Assembly: GCF_016342785.1 (NCBI RefSeq)
Contig: NZ_JAEINH010000005.1
Coordinates: 62,001-126,000, forward strand
DNA length: 64,000 nucleotides
Origin: Sanguibacter suaedae
Lineage (GTDB): Bacteria > Actinomycetota > Actinomycetes > Actinomycetales > Cellulomonadaceae
Direction: 5' to 3'
Shown: positions 48,510 to 58,304 of the stretch, one piece after another
Layout: each line of letters begins with the position of its first letter
How positions within the stretch are numbered: position 1 is the first letter of the stretch
Made by a program: the position numbers and the translations under genes
The notes under the pieces: generated by a model
Told to the model about the DNA's origin: nothing
The model's input: the letters and a program-made list of their open reading frames with translations, nothing else
The model's database searches: none

Positions 48510-49201
48510 CCGGCGCCTACACGGGCCAGGTTGTGCCGGGCGGTCCCGCGGCCCTGCGGACGCTGGACCGCCTCGAGATCCGCAAGGTGTGCGTCGGCCC
48601 GATGGACAACAACGCGTACCTGCTCACGTGCCGGGCGAGCGGGGAGCAGCTGCTCGTCGACGCCGCCGCCGAGGCGTCCCGGCTCGTGACGCTGGTCGGC
48701 GAGGGTGGTGGCGGGCTGGGCCTCGTCGTGACCACGCACGGCCATGCCGACCACCACGGCGCCCTCGCCGAGGTGGTCGCGGCGACCGGTGCGGCGACCG
48801 CGGCCGGGGCACCGGACATCGCGCTCCTGCCAATCCCCAGCGACCGTGCCCTGCACCACGGCGACACGCTCACGGTGGGCGAGACGGTGCTCGACGTCAT
48901 CGCGCTGCGCGGTCACACGCCCGGCTCGGTGGCGCTCGTGCACACCGAGCCGGCCGACGCGCAGGCTGCGGGCTCCGTCCCGGGTCGCCGGCACGTCCTC
49001 ACCGGTGACTCCCTCTTCCCCGGCGGTGTGGGCAGCACCCAGGGCGACGCCGCACGCTTCACCCAGCTGCTCGACGACGTCACGGAGCGGCTCTTCGACC
49101 GCTTCGGTGACGACACGTGGATCTACCCGGGCCACGGCGCGGACACGACGCTCGGCGCCGAGCGACCTCAGCTCCGGGCGTGGCGCGCGCGGGGCTGGTG
49201 A
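48506..49201 (+). CDS. Metallo-beta-lactamase fold hydrolase
   Basis: A 231-residue MBL-fold protein of the glyoxalase II-like group. The metal site is THGHADHHG (HxHxDH), with later conserved His in ALRGHTPGSVALVH, Asp in TGDSLFPGGVG and His in IYPGHGADTTLG. The GTG at 48506 overlaps the GH15 stop. Many family members act as thiolesterases on S-lactoyl- or persulfide-type substrates; which applies here cannot be told. The coupling to the GH15 gene suggests common expression only. Confidence 0.9.
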   Translation: MTGAYTGQVVPGGPAALRTLDRLEIRKVCVGPMDNNAYLLTCRASGEQLLVDAAAEASRLVTLVGEGGGGLGLVVTTHGHADHHGALAEVVAATGAATAAGAPDIALLPIPSDRALHHGDTLTVGETVLDVIALRGHTPGSVALVHTEPADAQAAGSVPGRRHVLTGDSLFPGGVGSTQGDAARFTQLLDDVTERLFDRFGDDTWIYPGHGADTTLGAERPQLRAWRARGW

Positions 49202-49210
49202 CGCTCCTGG

Positions 49211-49945
49211 CTAGCGGGCCCCGGGCAGCACGCGAGGCTCGAGACGTTCCTCGAGCACACCGTCGCCGTCGTCCGTGCACGAGACACGGTAGGCGGCCTT
49301 CCCGCGGATCTCGGTGACGGCCTCCACCATCGTGGTCCCCCGGTACACCAGCCCGACCCCGTCGTCGGTGCAGTAGGCGGTGGGAAGGTCGCCCGCAGCG
49401 ACGAGCGAGCGCACGAGGGGGCGGCGGCGTACCTCCGAGTCGTGGTGGACCCCGTTCGCGTAGGGCAGGAAGCCGAGTCCGTCGTGCACGGGGCGCAGGT
49501 CGGGGCCGAACGAGTCGGTCGTGCCGCCGGCGTGCCAGCAGAGCGACCCCGCGCTCACCCCGGACAGGACGACCCCGGCCTCCCAGACGGTCCGCATGAT
49601 CCGGTCCACACCGTGCACGCGCCAGACGGCGAGGAGGTTCGCCACGGACCCGCCACCCACCCAGACGACGTCCTGGGCGAGGAGGTGCTCCTCGACGTCG
49701 GGGACGTTCGGCATGGGGAAGAGCACGAGGTGCGACGGCTGAAGCCCCACCGCGCGGGCCGCCTCGTCGAGCTCCGCGCGGAACCACGCCTGGTCACCGC
49801 TCGCGGTCCCGACGAAGCAGACGGCCGGCGTCCCCTCGGCCCCGGAGAGTTCGACCGCGTGGCGGACGAGGGGCGCGAGGGAGACGCGGGTCCGTGCGCC
49901 CGGGGCGTACCCGCCGGAGGTCGCGAGGATGGTCTGCTCAGGCAT
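49211..49945 (-). CDS. Peptidase E / S51 family serine peptidase
   Basis: A 244-residue enzyme of the aspartyl dipeptidase (peptidase E) type. WVGGGSVANLLAVWRVHGVD precedes the nucleophile elbow GVSAGSLCW (Ser), and YANGVHHDSE carries the likely catalytic His. S51 members cleave Asp-X dipeptides or, in a sister branch, cyanophycin. There is no signal peptide, so it works in the cytoplasm. It is convergent with the MBL gene, with ten bases between stops, and divergent from the YciI gene. Confidence 0.9.
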   Translation of the reverse strand: MPEQTILATSGGYAPGARTRVSLAPLVRHAVELSGAEGTPAVCFVGTASGDQAWFRAELDEAARAVGLQPSHLVLFPMPNVPDVEEHLLAQDVVWVGGGSVANLLAVWRVHGVDRIMRTVWEAGVVLSGVSAGSLCWHAGGTTDSFGPDLRPVHDGLGFLPYANGVHHDSEVRRRPLVRSLVAAGDLPTAYCTDDGVGLVYRGTTMVEAVTEIRGKAAYRVSCTDDGDGVLEERLEPRVLPGAR

Positions 49946-49974
49946 GCGTCCGACCGTAGTGCTTCAATGACGCC

Positions 49975-50259
49975 ATGACGACCTACGCCGTGACCTACGT
50001 GTACGACGACCGCGCGTGTGACCGCGACACGCACCGCCCGGCGCACCGGGCGTTCCTCAGCGGGCTGCACGCCGCCGGCGTTCTGCGGGCCTCGGGTCCG
50101 GTGTCGGACGGCGACATGCAGGGCGCACTCCTCGTGGTCGACGCGCCGGACGCGGAAGCCGCCGGCGCGATCCTCGACTCGGACCCGTTCGCGCTCGAGG
50201 GGCTGGTCGCAGCCCGGGCGGTGGCCGAGTGGACCGTCGTCATCGGTTCGGTCGGCTGA
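49975..50259 (+). CDS. YciI-like protein
   Basis: A 94-residue ferredoxin-fold protein of the YCII family: YAVTYVYDDRACDRDTHRPA, HRAFLSGLHAAGVLRASGPV and LVVDAPDAEAAGAILDSDPF match the family, including the conserved His and Asp. Function is poorly known; some members dehalogenate or act as small regulatory domains. The ATG at 49975 has no strong ribosome site. The end overlaps the convergent PfkB gene by 20 bases. Confidence 0.88.
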   Translation: MTTYAVTYVYDDRACDRDTHRPAHRAFLSGLHAAGVLRASGPVSDGDMQGALLVVDAPDAEAAGAILDSDPFALEGLVAARAVAEWTVVIGSVG

Positions 50260-51211
50260 ATCCCTCGGTCCACCGCTCCTCCCGGAGCGACTCGTCCGCG
50301 CGGGTGAGTCGCCTCAACCAGTCGCGGGGCCCGAGGACCTGGACGCGCAGCGCGGCGACCTGGGCAGCCGCAGCGAGCCGCTCGGGGAGACTCCCTGCAC
50401 CCGTGGCCGTCCCGTAGGCGAAGGCGCCGTGGAACGCGTCTCCCGCCCCGAGGGTGTCGACAGCGTCGACGCTCGGGACCTCGACGACACCTCTCGCCTC
50501 GCCGGTCCACCAGTCGACGGGGCCGGGGCCGTGGGTCACGGCCCACTCCTGCGGACCGCTCGCGGACCCGGCGGACGTCTTGCTGAGGGGCGGGTGGGTC
50601 GCAACCTCGCCGTCGGTGCCCTGCCAGCGGAAAGTCGCTGACGCGACGACCGTCCTGGACACGGGCACCAGGTCGGCCATGACGGGGCGCCAACGCCCCG
50701 CGTCGAGGACGATCGGGACGCCGAGGTCGGTCGCCGAGGCCGCGAGAGCACGCGCGAGAGCCGGGTGGTGGCCGTCGAGCAGGAGGACGTCCGCGTCGTG
50801 GAGCGCCGCCACGGCGTCGAGGGTTGTAGCGACCTCGTCGGTGCTCGGTGTCACCGCCGAGGCGTCCATGGACAGGACGGACCGCTCGCCTGTCCGGGCG
50901 TCGACGCGCACGGCGGACACCCCGAGGTCGGTCCCGAGGTCCGGTGCGACGTCGACGATCTCGACTCCGTGCGACTCGAGGTCGTCACGGGCGATCCGGG
51001 CGACCGCTCCCCGGCCGAGCACGGTGACGAGCCTCGCGCGGCCGCCGAGGGCTGCGAAGACGACGGCGGCGTTGGCGGCGGGCCCACCGGCGGCGACGTC
51101 CTGCCGGACCGCGGTGATCTTCTCGTCCCGCCCGGGCGCACGGTCCGCCCTGTGCACGATGTCGAGGGTCGTGAGGCCTCCGAACACGCCGACGGGGCGC
51201 AGGGCGGTCAT
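50240..51211 (-). CDS. PfkB family carbohydrate kinase
   Basis: A 323-residue ribokinase-like sugar kinase. [20 protein letters not shown] is the N-terminal PfkB signature, and [20 protein letters not shown] the C-terminal one with the catalytic Asp and anion hole. Substrate cannot be told; ribokinase, fructokinase or nucleoside kinase activity is possible. The ATG at 51211 overlaps the uvrB stop (ATGA), so it is co-translated after uvrB although the functions look unrelated. Confidence 0.9.
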   Translation of the reverse strand: MTALRPVGVFGGLTTLDIVHRADRAPGRDEKITAVRQDVAAGGPAANAAVVFAALGGRARLVTVLGRGAVARIARDDLESHGVEIVDVAPDLGTDLGVSAVRVDARTGERSVLSMDASAVTPSTDEVATTLDAVAALHDADVLLLDGHHPALARALAASATDLGVPIVLDAGRWRPVMADLVPVSRTVVASATFRWQGTDGEVATHPPLSKTSAGSASGPQEWAVTHGPGPVDWWTGEARGVVEVPSVDAVDTLGAGDAFHGAFAYGTATGAGSLPERLAAAAQVAALRVQVLGPRDWLRRLTRADESLREERWTEGFSRPNR

Positions 51212-53307
51212 GCGGTGGCTGACTGCATCTGCCGGAGCTCCTTCTTCAGGCCGGAGATCTCGTCACGCAGCCGTGCGGCGAGCTCGAACTGCAGCTCGGC
51301 GGCGGCGGAGTGCATCTGGTCGCTGAGCTCCTGGATGAGGTCGGCGAGCTCGCCCGCAGCGACGTTGGCCAGCCTGTTCGCGGACGTCGCACCGGCCTTC
51401 CCACCGCCGGGCACCGGCGCCCTGGCCTTGCCGGCGTTGCGGTACCCACCCTGGAGGAGCTCCTGGGTGTCGATGTCCTCCCGCGCCAGCATGTCGGTGA
51501 CGTCGCTGATCCGCTTGCGCAGCGGGGTCGGGTCGATGCCGTGCTCGAGGTTGTACGCGACCTGCTTCTCACGGCGTCGGTCCGTCTCCTCGAGCGCCGT
51601 GGCCATGGCCGCCGTGATCTTGTCGGCGTACATGTGGACCTCGCCGGAGACGTTGCGCGCCGCACGGCCGATGGTCTGGATCAGGGAGGTCGCCGATCTG
51701 AGGAACCCCTCCTTGTCGGCGTCGAGGATGGCGACGAGCGACACCTCGGGGAGGTCGAGGCCCTCACGGAGGAGGTTGATCCCGACGAGGACGTCGTACT
51801 CGCCGAGACGGAGCTCGCGGAGCAGCTCGACGCGGCGCAGGGTGTCGACCTCGGAGTGGAGATACCGGACACGGACGTCCTTGTCGAGGAAGTAGTCGGT
51901 GAGGTCCTCGGCCATCTTCTTCGTCAGCGTGGTGACGAGGACCCGCTCGTTGCGCTCGGCGCGCACACGGATCTCCTCGAGGAGGTCGTCGATCTGCCCC
52001 GTCGTCGGCTTGATGACCACCTTGGGGTCCACGAGACCGGTGGGTCGGATGATCTGCTCGACGACCCCGTCGGACATCGACAGCTCGTAGTTCCCCGGGG
52101 TGGCGGACAGGTAGACCGTCTGACCGATGCGGTCGACGAACTCCTCCCACCGCAAGGGGCGGTTGTCCATCGCGCTCGGCAGCCTGAATCCGTGGTCGAC
52201 GAGGTTCCGCTTCCGCGACATGTCACCTTCGAACATGGCACCGATCTGCGGGACCGTGACGTGCGACTCGTCGATGACGAGGAGGAAGTCCTCGGGGAAG
52301 TAGTCGAGGAGGGTGTGCGGCGCGGTGCCAGGCTCCCGGCCGTCGATGTGCCGGGAGTAGTTCTCGATCCCCGAGCACGACCCGATCTGCCGCATCATCT
52401 CGATGTCGTACGTGGTGCGCATGCGCAGGCGCTGCGCCTCGAGCAGCTTGTTCTGCCGCTCCAGCTCGCCCAGCCGCACCTCGAGCTCGGCCTCGATGGA
52501 GCCGATGGCCCGCTCCATGCGTTCCGGGCCCGCGACGTAGTGGGTCGCCGGGAACACGTGGACGGACGTCTCGGCACGCACCACGTCCCCGGTGAGCGGG
52601 TGCAACGTCTGGATCGACTCGATCTCGTCACCGAAGAACTCGATGCGGATGGCGAGCTCCTCGTAGACAGGGATGATCTCGACCGTGTCGCCGCGCACCC
52701 GAAAGGTGCCGCGGGTGAACGCCATGTCGTTGCGCGTGTACTGCATCGCGACGAACTGGCGCAGCAGCGCGTCGCGCTCGACGACGTCCCCGACGTCCAG
52801 GCGCACCATCCGGTCGACGTACTCCTGTGGTGTCCCGAGGCCGTAGATGCAGGAGACCGACGCCACGACGACGACGTCGCGCCGGGTGAGGAGGTTGCTC
52901 GTCGCCGAGTGCCGCAGACGCTCGACCTCGTCGTTGATCGACGAGTCCTTCTCGATGAAGGTGTCCGTCTGCGCGATGTACGCCTCGGGCTGGTAGTAGT
53001 CGTAGTACGACACGAAGTACTCGACGGCGTTGTTGGGGAGGAGCTCGCGGAACTCCGTCGCGAGCTGCGCCGCGAGGGTCTTGTTGGGCGCCATGACGAG
53101 GGTCGGGCGCTGGAGCTTCTCGATGAGCCAGGCCGTGGTGGCCGACTTCCCGGTCCCGGTCGCCCCGAGGAGGACCACGTCCTTCTCCCCCGCCTGCACC
53201 CGCTCGCTCAGCTGCGCGATCGCGGTGGGCTGGTCACCCGAGGGCGTGTACTCCGAGACGACCTCGAAGGGCGCCACAGTACGTTGGAGGTCGGTGACAG
53301 GTCGCAT
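51208..53307 (-). CDS. uvrB: Excinuclease ABC subunit B
   Basis: A 699-residue helicase-like repair factor. [19 protein letters not shown] is Walker A, the beta-hairpin region has [37 protein letters not shown] is motif [17 protein letters not shown] is a late motif, and a C-terminal UVR motif ([16 protein letters not shown]) closes it. The ATG at 53307 lacks a ribosome site; TACCGT ends six bases before it, so the message may be leaderless. An inverted repeat surrounds that region. Confidence 0.97.
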   Translation of the reverse strand: MRPVTDLQRTVAPFEVVSEYTPSGDQPTAIAQLSERVQAGEKDVVLLGATGTGKSATTAWLIEKLQRPTLVMAPNKTLAAQLATEFRELLPNNAVEYFVSYYDYYQPEAYIAQTDTFIEKDSSINDEVERLRHSATSNLLTRRDVVVVASVSCIYGLGTPQEYVDRMVRLDVGDVVERDALLRQFVAMQYTRNDMAFTRGTFRVRGDTVEIIPVYEELAIRIEFFGDEIESIQTLHPLTGDVVRAETSVHVFPATHYVAGPERMERAIGSIEAELEVRLGELERQNKLLEAQRLRMRTTYDIEMMRQIGSCSGIENYSRHIDGREPGTAPHTLLDYFPEDFLLVIDESHVTVPQIGAMFEGDMSRKRNLVDHGFRLPSAMDNRPLRWEEFVDRIGQTVYLSATPGNYELSMSDGVVEQIIRPTGLVDPKVVIKPTTGQIDDLLEEIRVRAERNERVLVTTLTKKMAEDLTDYFLDKDVRVRYLHSEVDTLRRVELLRELRLGEYDVLVGINLLREGLDLPEVSLVAILDADKEGFLRSATSLIQTIGRAARNVSGEVHMYADKITAAMATALEETDRRREKQVAYNLEHGIDPTPLRKRISDVTDMLAREDIDTQELLQGGYRNAGKARAPVPGGGKAGATSANRLANVAAGELADLIQELSDQMHSAAAELQFELAARLRDEISGLKKELRQMQSATA

Positions 53308-53318
53308 GGGTCAACGGT

Positions 53319-53359
53319 ACGTCGGACGACCGACATCCATCGGGGTGGCCGTCCGACGT
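53319..53359 (-). promoter_or_regulatory. Inverted repeat at the uvrB promoter
   Basis: Arms ACGTCGGACG and CGTCCGACGT (perfect, ten bases) with a 21-base spacer lie between the coaE stop and the uvrB start. The inner arm touches the candidate -10 TACCGT (53314-53319). It may be an operator or the end of the coaE transcript. Confidence 0.45.
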
Positions 53360-53363
53360 CCCG

Positions 53364-53981
53364 TCAGACCAGCTCCTCGACCACCTCTGCCCGGACCCGC
53401 GTCCAGAGGGCGTCGACCCCGGCACGCAGCTCCTCGACGGTGCCGGCGCCGTCGAGGACGACGTCGGCGGCCGCACGGCGCTCGTCGTCGCCCACCTGCG
53501 CGGCGACCCGCCGCTGCGCGTCCTCACGCGTCATCCCCCGGGACTCCACCAGCCGCTGCACGCGGAGGTCGGCGGGCGCGTCGACGACCACGAGGACGTG
53601 GAAGCCCTCCGACTGCCCCGTGTCCACGAGGAGCGGGATGTCGTGCACGACGACGGCCTCGGGGTCGGCGGCCCCGGCCGCGGCCTCTCGTTCCGCGGCG
53701 AGCCGACGCACCTCCGGGTGCACGATCCCGTTGAGGTCGGCGCGCGCCCCGGCGTCGTCGAACACGATCCGCCCGAGCGCCTCCCGGTCGAGCGCGCCGT
53801 TCTCGTCCACCACACCGTCGCCGTACCTCTCGACGATCTTCTCCAGCCCCACGGTCCCCGGAGCCACGACCTCCCGGGCGAGGACGTCGTGGTCGATCAC
53901 CAGGGCCCCGAGCTCGGCCAGACGCTGCGAGGCAACGGACTTTCCCGCCGCGATGCCTCCTGTCAGTCCGATGCGCAACAT
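53364..53981 (-). CDS. coaE: Dephospho-CoA kinase
   Basis: A 205-residue P-loop kinase that completes coenzyme A synthesis. IGLTGGIAAGKSVASQRLAE is the P-loop, LVIDHDVLAREVVAPGT the substrate region, and VVHDIPLLVDTGQSEGFHV a conserved block. The start codon at 53981 is consistent with the family. coaE next to uvrB and rpsA is usual in actinobacteria. It has no fused UPF0157 domain, unlike some mycobacterial CoaE proteins. Confidence 0.95.
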   Translation of the reverse strand: MLRIGLTGGIAAGKSVASQRLAELGALVIDHDVLAREVVAPGTVGLEKIVERYGDGVVDENGALDREALGRIVFDDAGARADLNGIVHPEVRRLAAEREAAAGAADPEAVVVHDIPLLVDTGQSEGFHVLVVVDAPADLRVQRLVESRGMTREDAQRRVAAQVGDDERRAAADVVLDGAGTVEELRAGVDALWTRVRAEVVEELV

Positions 53982-54037
53982 CCTGACATCCTCCCGCCCA
54001 TGGGCAGCCGGGGCAACGGGAGGACCCTCCCACGCCT

Positions 54038-54508
54038 CTAGCCGTCGTCCTCCCCGGCGACCCGGCGGAGCAGCCTGAGCAGGTCCTGGCGCTCCGCAGG
54101 GTCCAGCCCGGCGAGGAGGTCGCCGGCCCGGGCGCTGCGCCAGGCGTTCGCCTGGCCGAGAACCTCACGACCGCGCGGCGTGAGCTCGACGAGGGTGGCG
54201 CGCCCGTCCGCCGGGTCCGCCGACCGACGGACGAGACCCGCGAGCTCCGCGTCGTCGACCTTCGACGTCACCGACCGCGGCACGACGTCGAGCACCCGGG
54301 CGAGCTCCCGCAGCCGGACCGGAGCGCCGGCACGGTCGAGCGCCCGGAGCATCCGGTGCTGACCCGGAGTGGTCCCCGTCGGCTCGAGCCGTTCCTGCGC
54401 CGCGCGACGGACCTGCCGGAGCGCCTGGTGGAGCAGCGCCACGAACTCCGCCCCCGTCACGGCGTCGGGCGGCGAGACGGGCTCGCTCGCCCCCTCGCTC
54501 CCTGTCAT
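54038..54508 (-). CDS. MarR-family transcriptional regulator
   Basis: A 156-residue winged-helix dimeric regulator. TTPGQHRMLRALDRAGAPVR precedes the recognition part LRELARVLDVVPRSVTSKVD, and the wing is RRSADPADGRATLVELTPRG. The ATG at 54508 has no ribosome site, but TACGCT ends seven bases upstream, so it may be leaderless. It is divergent from an ABC exporter gene, with a palindrome between them, a typical arrangement for a repressor of a multidrug exporter. Confidence 0.9.
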   Translation of the reverse strand: MTGSEGASEPVSPPDAVTGAEFVALLHQALRQVRRAAQERLEPTGTTPGQHRMLRALDRAGAPVRLRELARVLDVVPRSVTSKVDDAELAGLVRRSADPADGRATLVELTPRGREVLGQANAWRSARAGDLLAGLDPAERQDLLRLLRRVAGEDDG

Positions 54509-54559
54509 GCCGCCGAGCGTAGTCGACCGGGGCGGGAACAGAACGCCGCCCCCGATGGT

Positions 54560-54578
54560 TGGTGAGTGTGGCTCACCA
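54560..54578. promoter_or_regulatory. Probable MarR operator
   Basis: TGGTGAG and CTCACCA form a perfect seven-base inverted repeat with a five-base spacer between the divergent marR and ABC exporter genes, a size typical for MarR dimers. It would control the exporter, and perhaps marR. Confidence 0.55.
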
Positions 54579-54611
54579 CCTGGTGCGTCGTCCAGAGGGT
54601 CGGAGGTCACC

Positions 54612-56531
54612 ATGTCCATCCCCGTGAGCGCCGGCAGCGGGTTCGGCGGCCCCGGAGGGGGCATGCGCTCCTTCCGGCAGGACTCGAGCGTCAAGGACCA
54701 CACCCTCGCCCGGGGAACCGTCTCCCGCGTCCTGCGCTTCGCCACCCCGTACCGCCGCCAGCTCGTGGCCTTCCTCGGCCTGATCGCCGTCGACGCAGCG
54801 ATCGGCGCAGCCACGCCGTTGATCCTCAAGGCCATCATCGACGACGGGATCACCCCGGGACGACGCGACGTCGTCCTGTGGCTCTCAGGTCTCGTGGCCG
54901 TCCTCGCCCTCGCGTCCGGGGCGCTCACCCTCGGGCAGCGCTGGCTGTCGTCACGCATCGGCGAAGGCCTCATCCTCGACCTGCGCACCGCGGTCTTCGA
55001 CCACGTCCAGCGCATGCCCCTCGCGTTCTTCAGCCGCACCCGGACGGGCGCGCTGGTCCAACGCCTCAACGGCGACGTCCTCGGTGCTCAGCAGGCCTTC
55101 ACGAGCACCCTCTCGAGCGTCTTCAGCAACTCCCTCACCGTGGTCTTCGTCCTCGCCGCGATGCTCACCATGTCGTGGCAGCTCACGCTGCTGTCCCTCG
55201 CCCTCCTCCCCGCGTTCGTCCTGCCGGCCCGGTGGATCGGTCCGAGGCTCGCCCGCATCACCCGCGAGAGCTACGCCATCAACGCCGACACCGCGCAGAT
55301 CATGAACGAACGGTTCAACGTCGCGGGCGCACACCTGGCGAAGACGTACGGGCGTCCTGGTGACGAGGCGCGCACGTACACCGACGCGGCGACCCGCGTC
55401 CGCGACATCGGCATCCGCCAGGCCCTGTACACGACGGTGTTCCGGGTGGGTCTGACCACGGTCGCCGCGGTCGCCGTCGCGGTCGTCTACGGTCTCGGCG
55501 GGGTCATGGCGATCTCGGGCGGGATCACGGTCGGGGTCGTGGTGGCGCTCACGGCCTACCTGGGCAGGCTCTACGGTCCGCTCACCGCCCTGTCGAACGT
55601 GCAGGTGGACGTCATGACCGCGCTCGTGAGCTTCGAGCGGGTCCTCGAGGTCCTCGACCTCGCACCGACGGTCACGGACGCCGCGGACGCCATGGACCTG
55701 CGGCCCGTCGCAGCGGAGCGCGGCGCGGGTGTGGAGCTGTCCGGGGTGTCGTTCCGGTATCCCGCGGCCTCGGAGGTGTCCCTCGCGTCGCTCGAGTCCA
55801 CGGCGGCCCTGAGCTCCGACCCGGTGTCGGACACTCTCGACGACGTGACGTTCACCGTGGGCCCCGGTGAGATGGTCGCGATCGTCGGACCGTCCGGTGC
55901 CGGGAAGACGACCGTCTCGCACCTGGTGACGAGGATGTACGACGCGACCTCGGGAACGGTCCGTGTGGCGGGCAGGGACGTCCGCGACGTGACTCAGGAG
56001 TCGTTGCGGGCGGTGATCGGCACGGTCCCGCAGGACTCCCACATGTTCCACGACACGATCGCCAACAACCTCCGCTACGCCCGGCCCGACGCGTCGGACG
56101 CCGAGCTCGAGGCCGCCCTGCGCGCGGCGCACGTCTGGGACCTCGTCGTGTCGCTCCCCGCCGGGATCGACACCGTCGTCGGCGACCGCGGGTACCGCCT
56201 CTCCGGTGGCGAACGTCAGCGGCTCGCCATCGCCCGGTTGCTGCTCAAGGCCCCCGAGGTGGTCATCCTCGACGAGGCGACCGCACACCTGGACTCGGAG
56301 TCGGAGGCAGCCGTGCAGCGAGCCCTCCGGGCCGCTCTCGTGGGCAGGACGTCGATCGTCATCGCCCACCGCCTGTCCACGGTGCGCGAGGCCGACAGGA
56401 TCGTGGTCCTCGACGCCGGGTCGGTCGTCGAGCAGGGCACGCACGTCGAGCTGCTCGCTCGTGGGGGGCTCTACTCCGAGCTCCATGCCCGCCAGTTCAG
56501 CGAGGAGGGCGAGCACGACCCCGTGCTCTGA
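54612..56531 (+). CDS. ABC exporter, fused membrane and ATPase domains
   Basis: A 639-residue half-exporter. Six membrane helices (about residues 45-335) are followed by an ATPase domain with Walker A VGPSGAGKTTVSHLV, Q-loop VPQDSHMF, signature YRLSGGERQRLAIARLLL, Walker B VVILDEATAHLDSE and switch IAHRLSTV. It would act as a dimer to export a lipid, drug or peptide. The ATG at 54612 has GGAGG five bases upstream. It is divergent from a MarR gene and ends at a very strong terminator. Confidence 0.93.
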   Translation: MSIPVSAGSGFGGPGGGMRSFRQDSSVKDHTLARGTVSRVLRFATPYRRQLVAFLGLIAVDAAIGAATPLILKAIIDDGITPGRRDVVLWLSGLVAVLALASGALTLGQRWLSSRIGEGLILDLRTAVFDHVQRMPLAFFSRTRTGALVQRLNGDVLGAQQAFTSTLSSVFSNSLTVVFVLAAMLTMSWQLTLLSLALLPAFVLPARWIGPRLARITRESYAINADTAQIMNERFNVAGAHLAKTYGRPGDEARTYTDAATRVRDIGIRQALYTTVFRVGLTTVAAVAVAVVYGLGGVMAISGGITVGVVVALTAYLGRLYGPLTALSNVQVDVMTALVSFERVLEVLDLAPTVTDAADAMDLRPVAAERGAGVELSGVSFRYPAASEVSLASLESTAALSSDPVSDTLDDVTFTVGPGEMVAIVGPSGAGKTTVSHLVTRMYDATSGTVRVAGRDVRDVTQESLRAVIGTVPQDSHMFHDTIANNLRYARPDASDAELEAALRAAHVWDLVVSLPAGIDTVVGDRGYRLSGGERQRLAIARLLLKAPEVVILDEATAHLDSESEAAVQRALRAALVGRTSIVIAHRLSTVREADRIVVLDAGSVVEQGTHVELLARGGLYSELHARQFSEEGEHDPVL

Positions 56532-56553
56532 TCGTGGTGGCGGGCTCCGCGAC

Positions 56554-56605
56554 CGACGACGAAGGGCCGGTCACCTCTCGCGAGGTGACCGGCCCTTCGT
56601 CGTCG
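56554..56605. terminator. Strong bidirectional terminator between ABC exporter and rpsA
   Basis: A perfect 24-pair stem (56554-56577 with 56582-56605) and a four-base TCGC loop lie between the convergent stops. The arms contain AAGGGCCGGTCACCTC and its complement. It is the longest perfect hairpin seen in the window and fits a two-way terminator. Confidence 0.85.
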
Positions 56606-56648
56606 TGCTGGACGTGACCCTCCGGGCGGCTCTGCGAGCCGCCTCGGA

Positions 56649-58133
56649 TCAGTTGCCCGTGAGCTTCTCGCGCAGAGCGGCGAGAGCCTCGTCGGACGCG
56701 AGCGTCCCGCCCGTGCTCACCTCGGCGACCGGAGCCGACGAGTAGGAGCTGCTCGAGGAGCTGGCGGTCGGCTCGGTGTCGCCCGACTGAGCGGCCTCGG
56801 TGTCGGCCTTGATGGCCTCCGCGACCTGCTTGCGGTGCGACTCCCAGCGCTCGTGCGCCTTGGCGTACTGCGACTCCCAGGTCTCACGCTGCGACTCGAA
56901 GCCCTCGAGCCACTCGTTCGTCTCGGGGTCGAAGCCCTCGGGGTACTTGTAGTTCCCCTGCTCGTCGTACTCGGCCGCCATGCCGTAGAGCGCGGGGTCG
57001 AAGTCGTCGCTCTCCGGGTCGACGCCCTCGTTGGCCTGCTTCAGGGACAGCGAGATGCGGCGACGCTCGAGGTCGATGTCGATGACCTTGACGAAGACGT
57101 CGTCGCCCACGTTGACGACCTGCTCCGGCAGCTCCACGTGGCGCACGGCCAGCTCGGAGATGTGGACGAGACCCTCGATGCCGTCCTCGACGCGCACGAA
57201 CGCACCGAAGGGGACGAGCTTCGTGACCTTGCCCGGCACGACCTGACCGATCGCGTGAGTGCGGGCGAAGGTCTGCCACGGGTCTTCCTGCGTCGCCTTG
57301 AGGGACAGCGAGACACGCTCGCGGTCGAAGTCGACGTCGAGGACCTCGACGGTGACCTCCTGGCCGACCTCGACGACCTCGCCCGGGTGGTCGATGTGCT
57401 TCCAGGACAGCTCGGAGACGTGCACGAGGCCGTCCACGCCGCCCAGGTCGACGAACGCACCGAAGTTGACGATCGAGGAGACGACACCGGGGCGCACCTG
57501 GCCCTTCTGGAGCGTCTGCAGGAAGGTCGAGCGGACCTCCGACTGCGTCTGCTCGAGCCATGCGCGACGCGACAGGACCACGTTGTTGCGGTTCTTGTCG
57601 AGCTCGATGATCTTCGCCTCAATCTCCTTGCCGACGTACGGCTGGAGGTCGCGGACCCGACGCATCTCCACGAGCGACGCGGGGAGGAACCCACGGAGAC
57701 CGATGTCGAGGATGAGGCCGCCCTTGACGACCTCGATGACGGTGCCGGTGACGACGCCGTCCTCTTCCTTGATCTTCTCGATCGTGCCCCAGGCACGCTC
57801 GTACTGAGCGCGCTTCTTGGACAGGATCAGGCGGCCTTCCTTGTCCTCCTTCTGGAGGACGAGCGCCTCGACGGCGTCGCCGACGTTGACGACCTCTCCG
57901 GGGTCCACGTCGTGCTTGATGGACAGCTCGCGGGAGGGGATGACGCCTTCGGTCTTGTAGCCGATGTCGAGGAGCACCTCGTCACGGTCGACCTTGACGA
58001 TGATGCCTTCGACGATGTCACCGTCGTTGAAGTACTTGATGGTGGCGTCGATGGCGGCGAGGAAGTCCTCTGCAGAACCGATGTCGTTGATGGCGACCTG
58101 CGGTGCGGACTTCGCGGGGGTAGAGAGGGTCAT
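56649..58133 (-). CDS. rpsA: 30S ribosomal protein S1
   Basis: A 494-residue S1 protein with four S1 repeats, the usual actinobacterial number: each shows a form of GTVIEVVKGGLILDIGLRGF or VVSSIVNFGAFVDLGGVDGL, and VTKLVPFGAFVRVEDGIEGL. A serine-rich C-terminal tail (SSSSSSYSS) follows. It helps mRNA bind the ribosome, with lesser effect on leaderless messages. The ATG at 58133 has GGAG ten bases upstream. The promoter about 140 bases upstream is clear and carries a palindrome. Confidence 0.96.
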   Translation of the reverse strand: MTLSTPAKSAPQVAINDIGSAEDFLAAIDATIKYFNDGDIVEGIIVKVDRDEVLLDIGYKTEGVIPSRELSIKHDVDPGEVVNVGDAVEALVLQKEDKEGRLILSKKRAQYERAWGTIEKIKEEDGVVTGTVIEVVKGGLILDIGLRGFLPASLVEMRRVRDLQPYVGKEIEAKIIELDKNRNNVVLSRRAWLEQTQSEVRSTFLQTLQKGQVRPGVVSSIVNFGAFVDLGGVDGLVHVSELSWKHIDHPGEVVEVGQEVTVEVLDVDFDRERVSLSLKATQEDPWQTFARTHAIGQVVPGKVTKLVPFGAFVRVEDGIEGLVHISELAVRHVELPEQVVNVGDDVFVKVIDIDLERRRISLSLKQANEGVDPESDDFDPALYGMAAEYDEQGNYKYPEGFDPETNEWLEGFESQRETWESQYAKAHERWESHRKQVAEAIKADTEAAQSGDTEPTASSSSSSYSSAPVAEVSTGGTLASDEALAALREKLTGN

Positions 58134-58262
58134 TGAGTCAGGTGCTCCGATGCGGACAGGAAGTAGTGATGGAAAGGGATGATGACCCGACCCTGACTCC
58201 GTGCGACCCCGCTGGCGCGTGGGCACGGATGCCGGCTACCTGCGGGAGACGTCGGGGCACGG

Positions 58263-58304
58263 CCGTAGTGCACCGCCAGATACCCTACCGGGGGTGCACT
58301 ACGG
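58263..58304. promoter_or_regulatory. Large palindrome over the rpsA promoter
   Basis: Perfect 12-base arms CCGTAGTGCACC (58263-58274) and GGTGCACTACGG (58293-58304) with an 18-base centre. One arm fills most of the -35/-10 spacer and the other covers the presumed transcription start; each contains GTGCAC. Bound protein would block the promoter. In RNA from pfkA it could also fold as a terminator. Confidence 0.55.
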
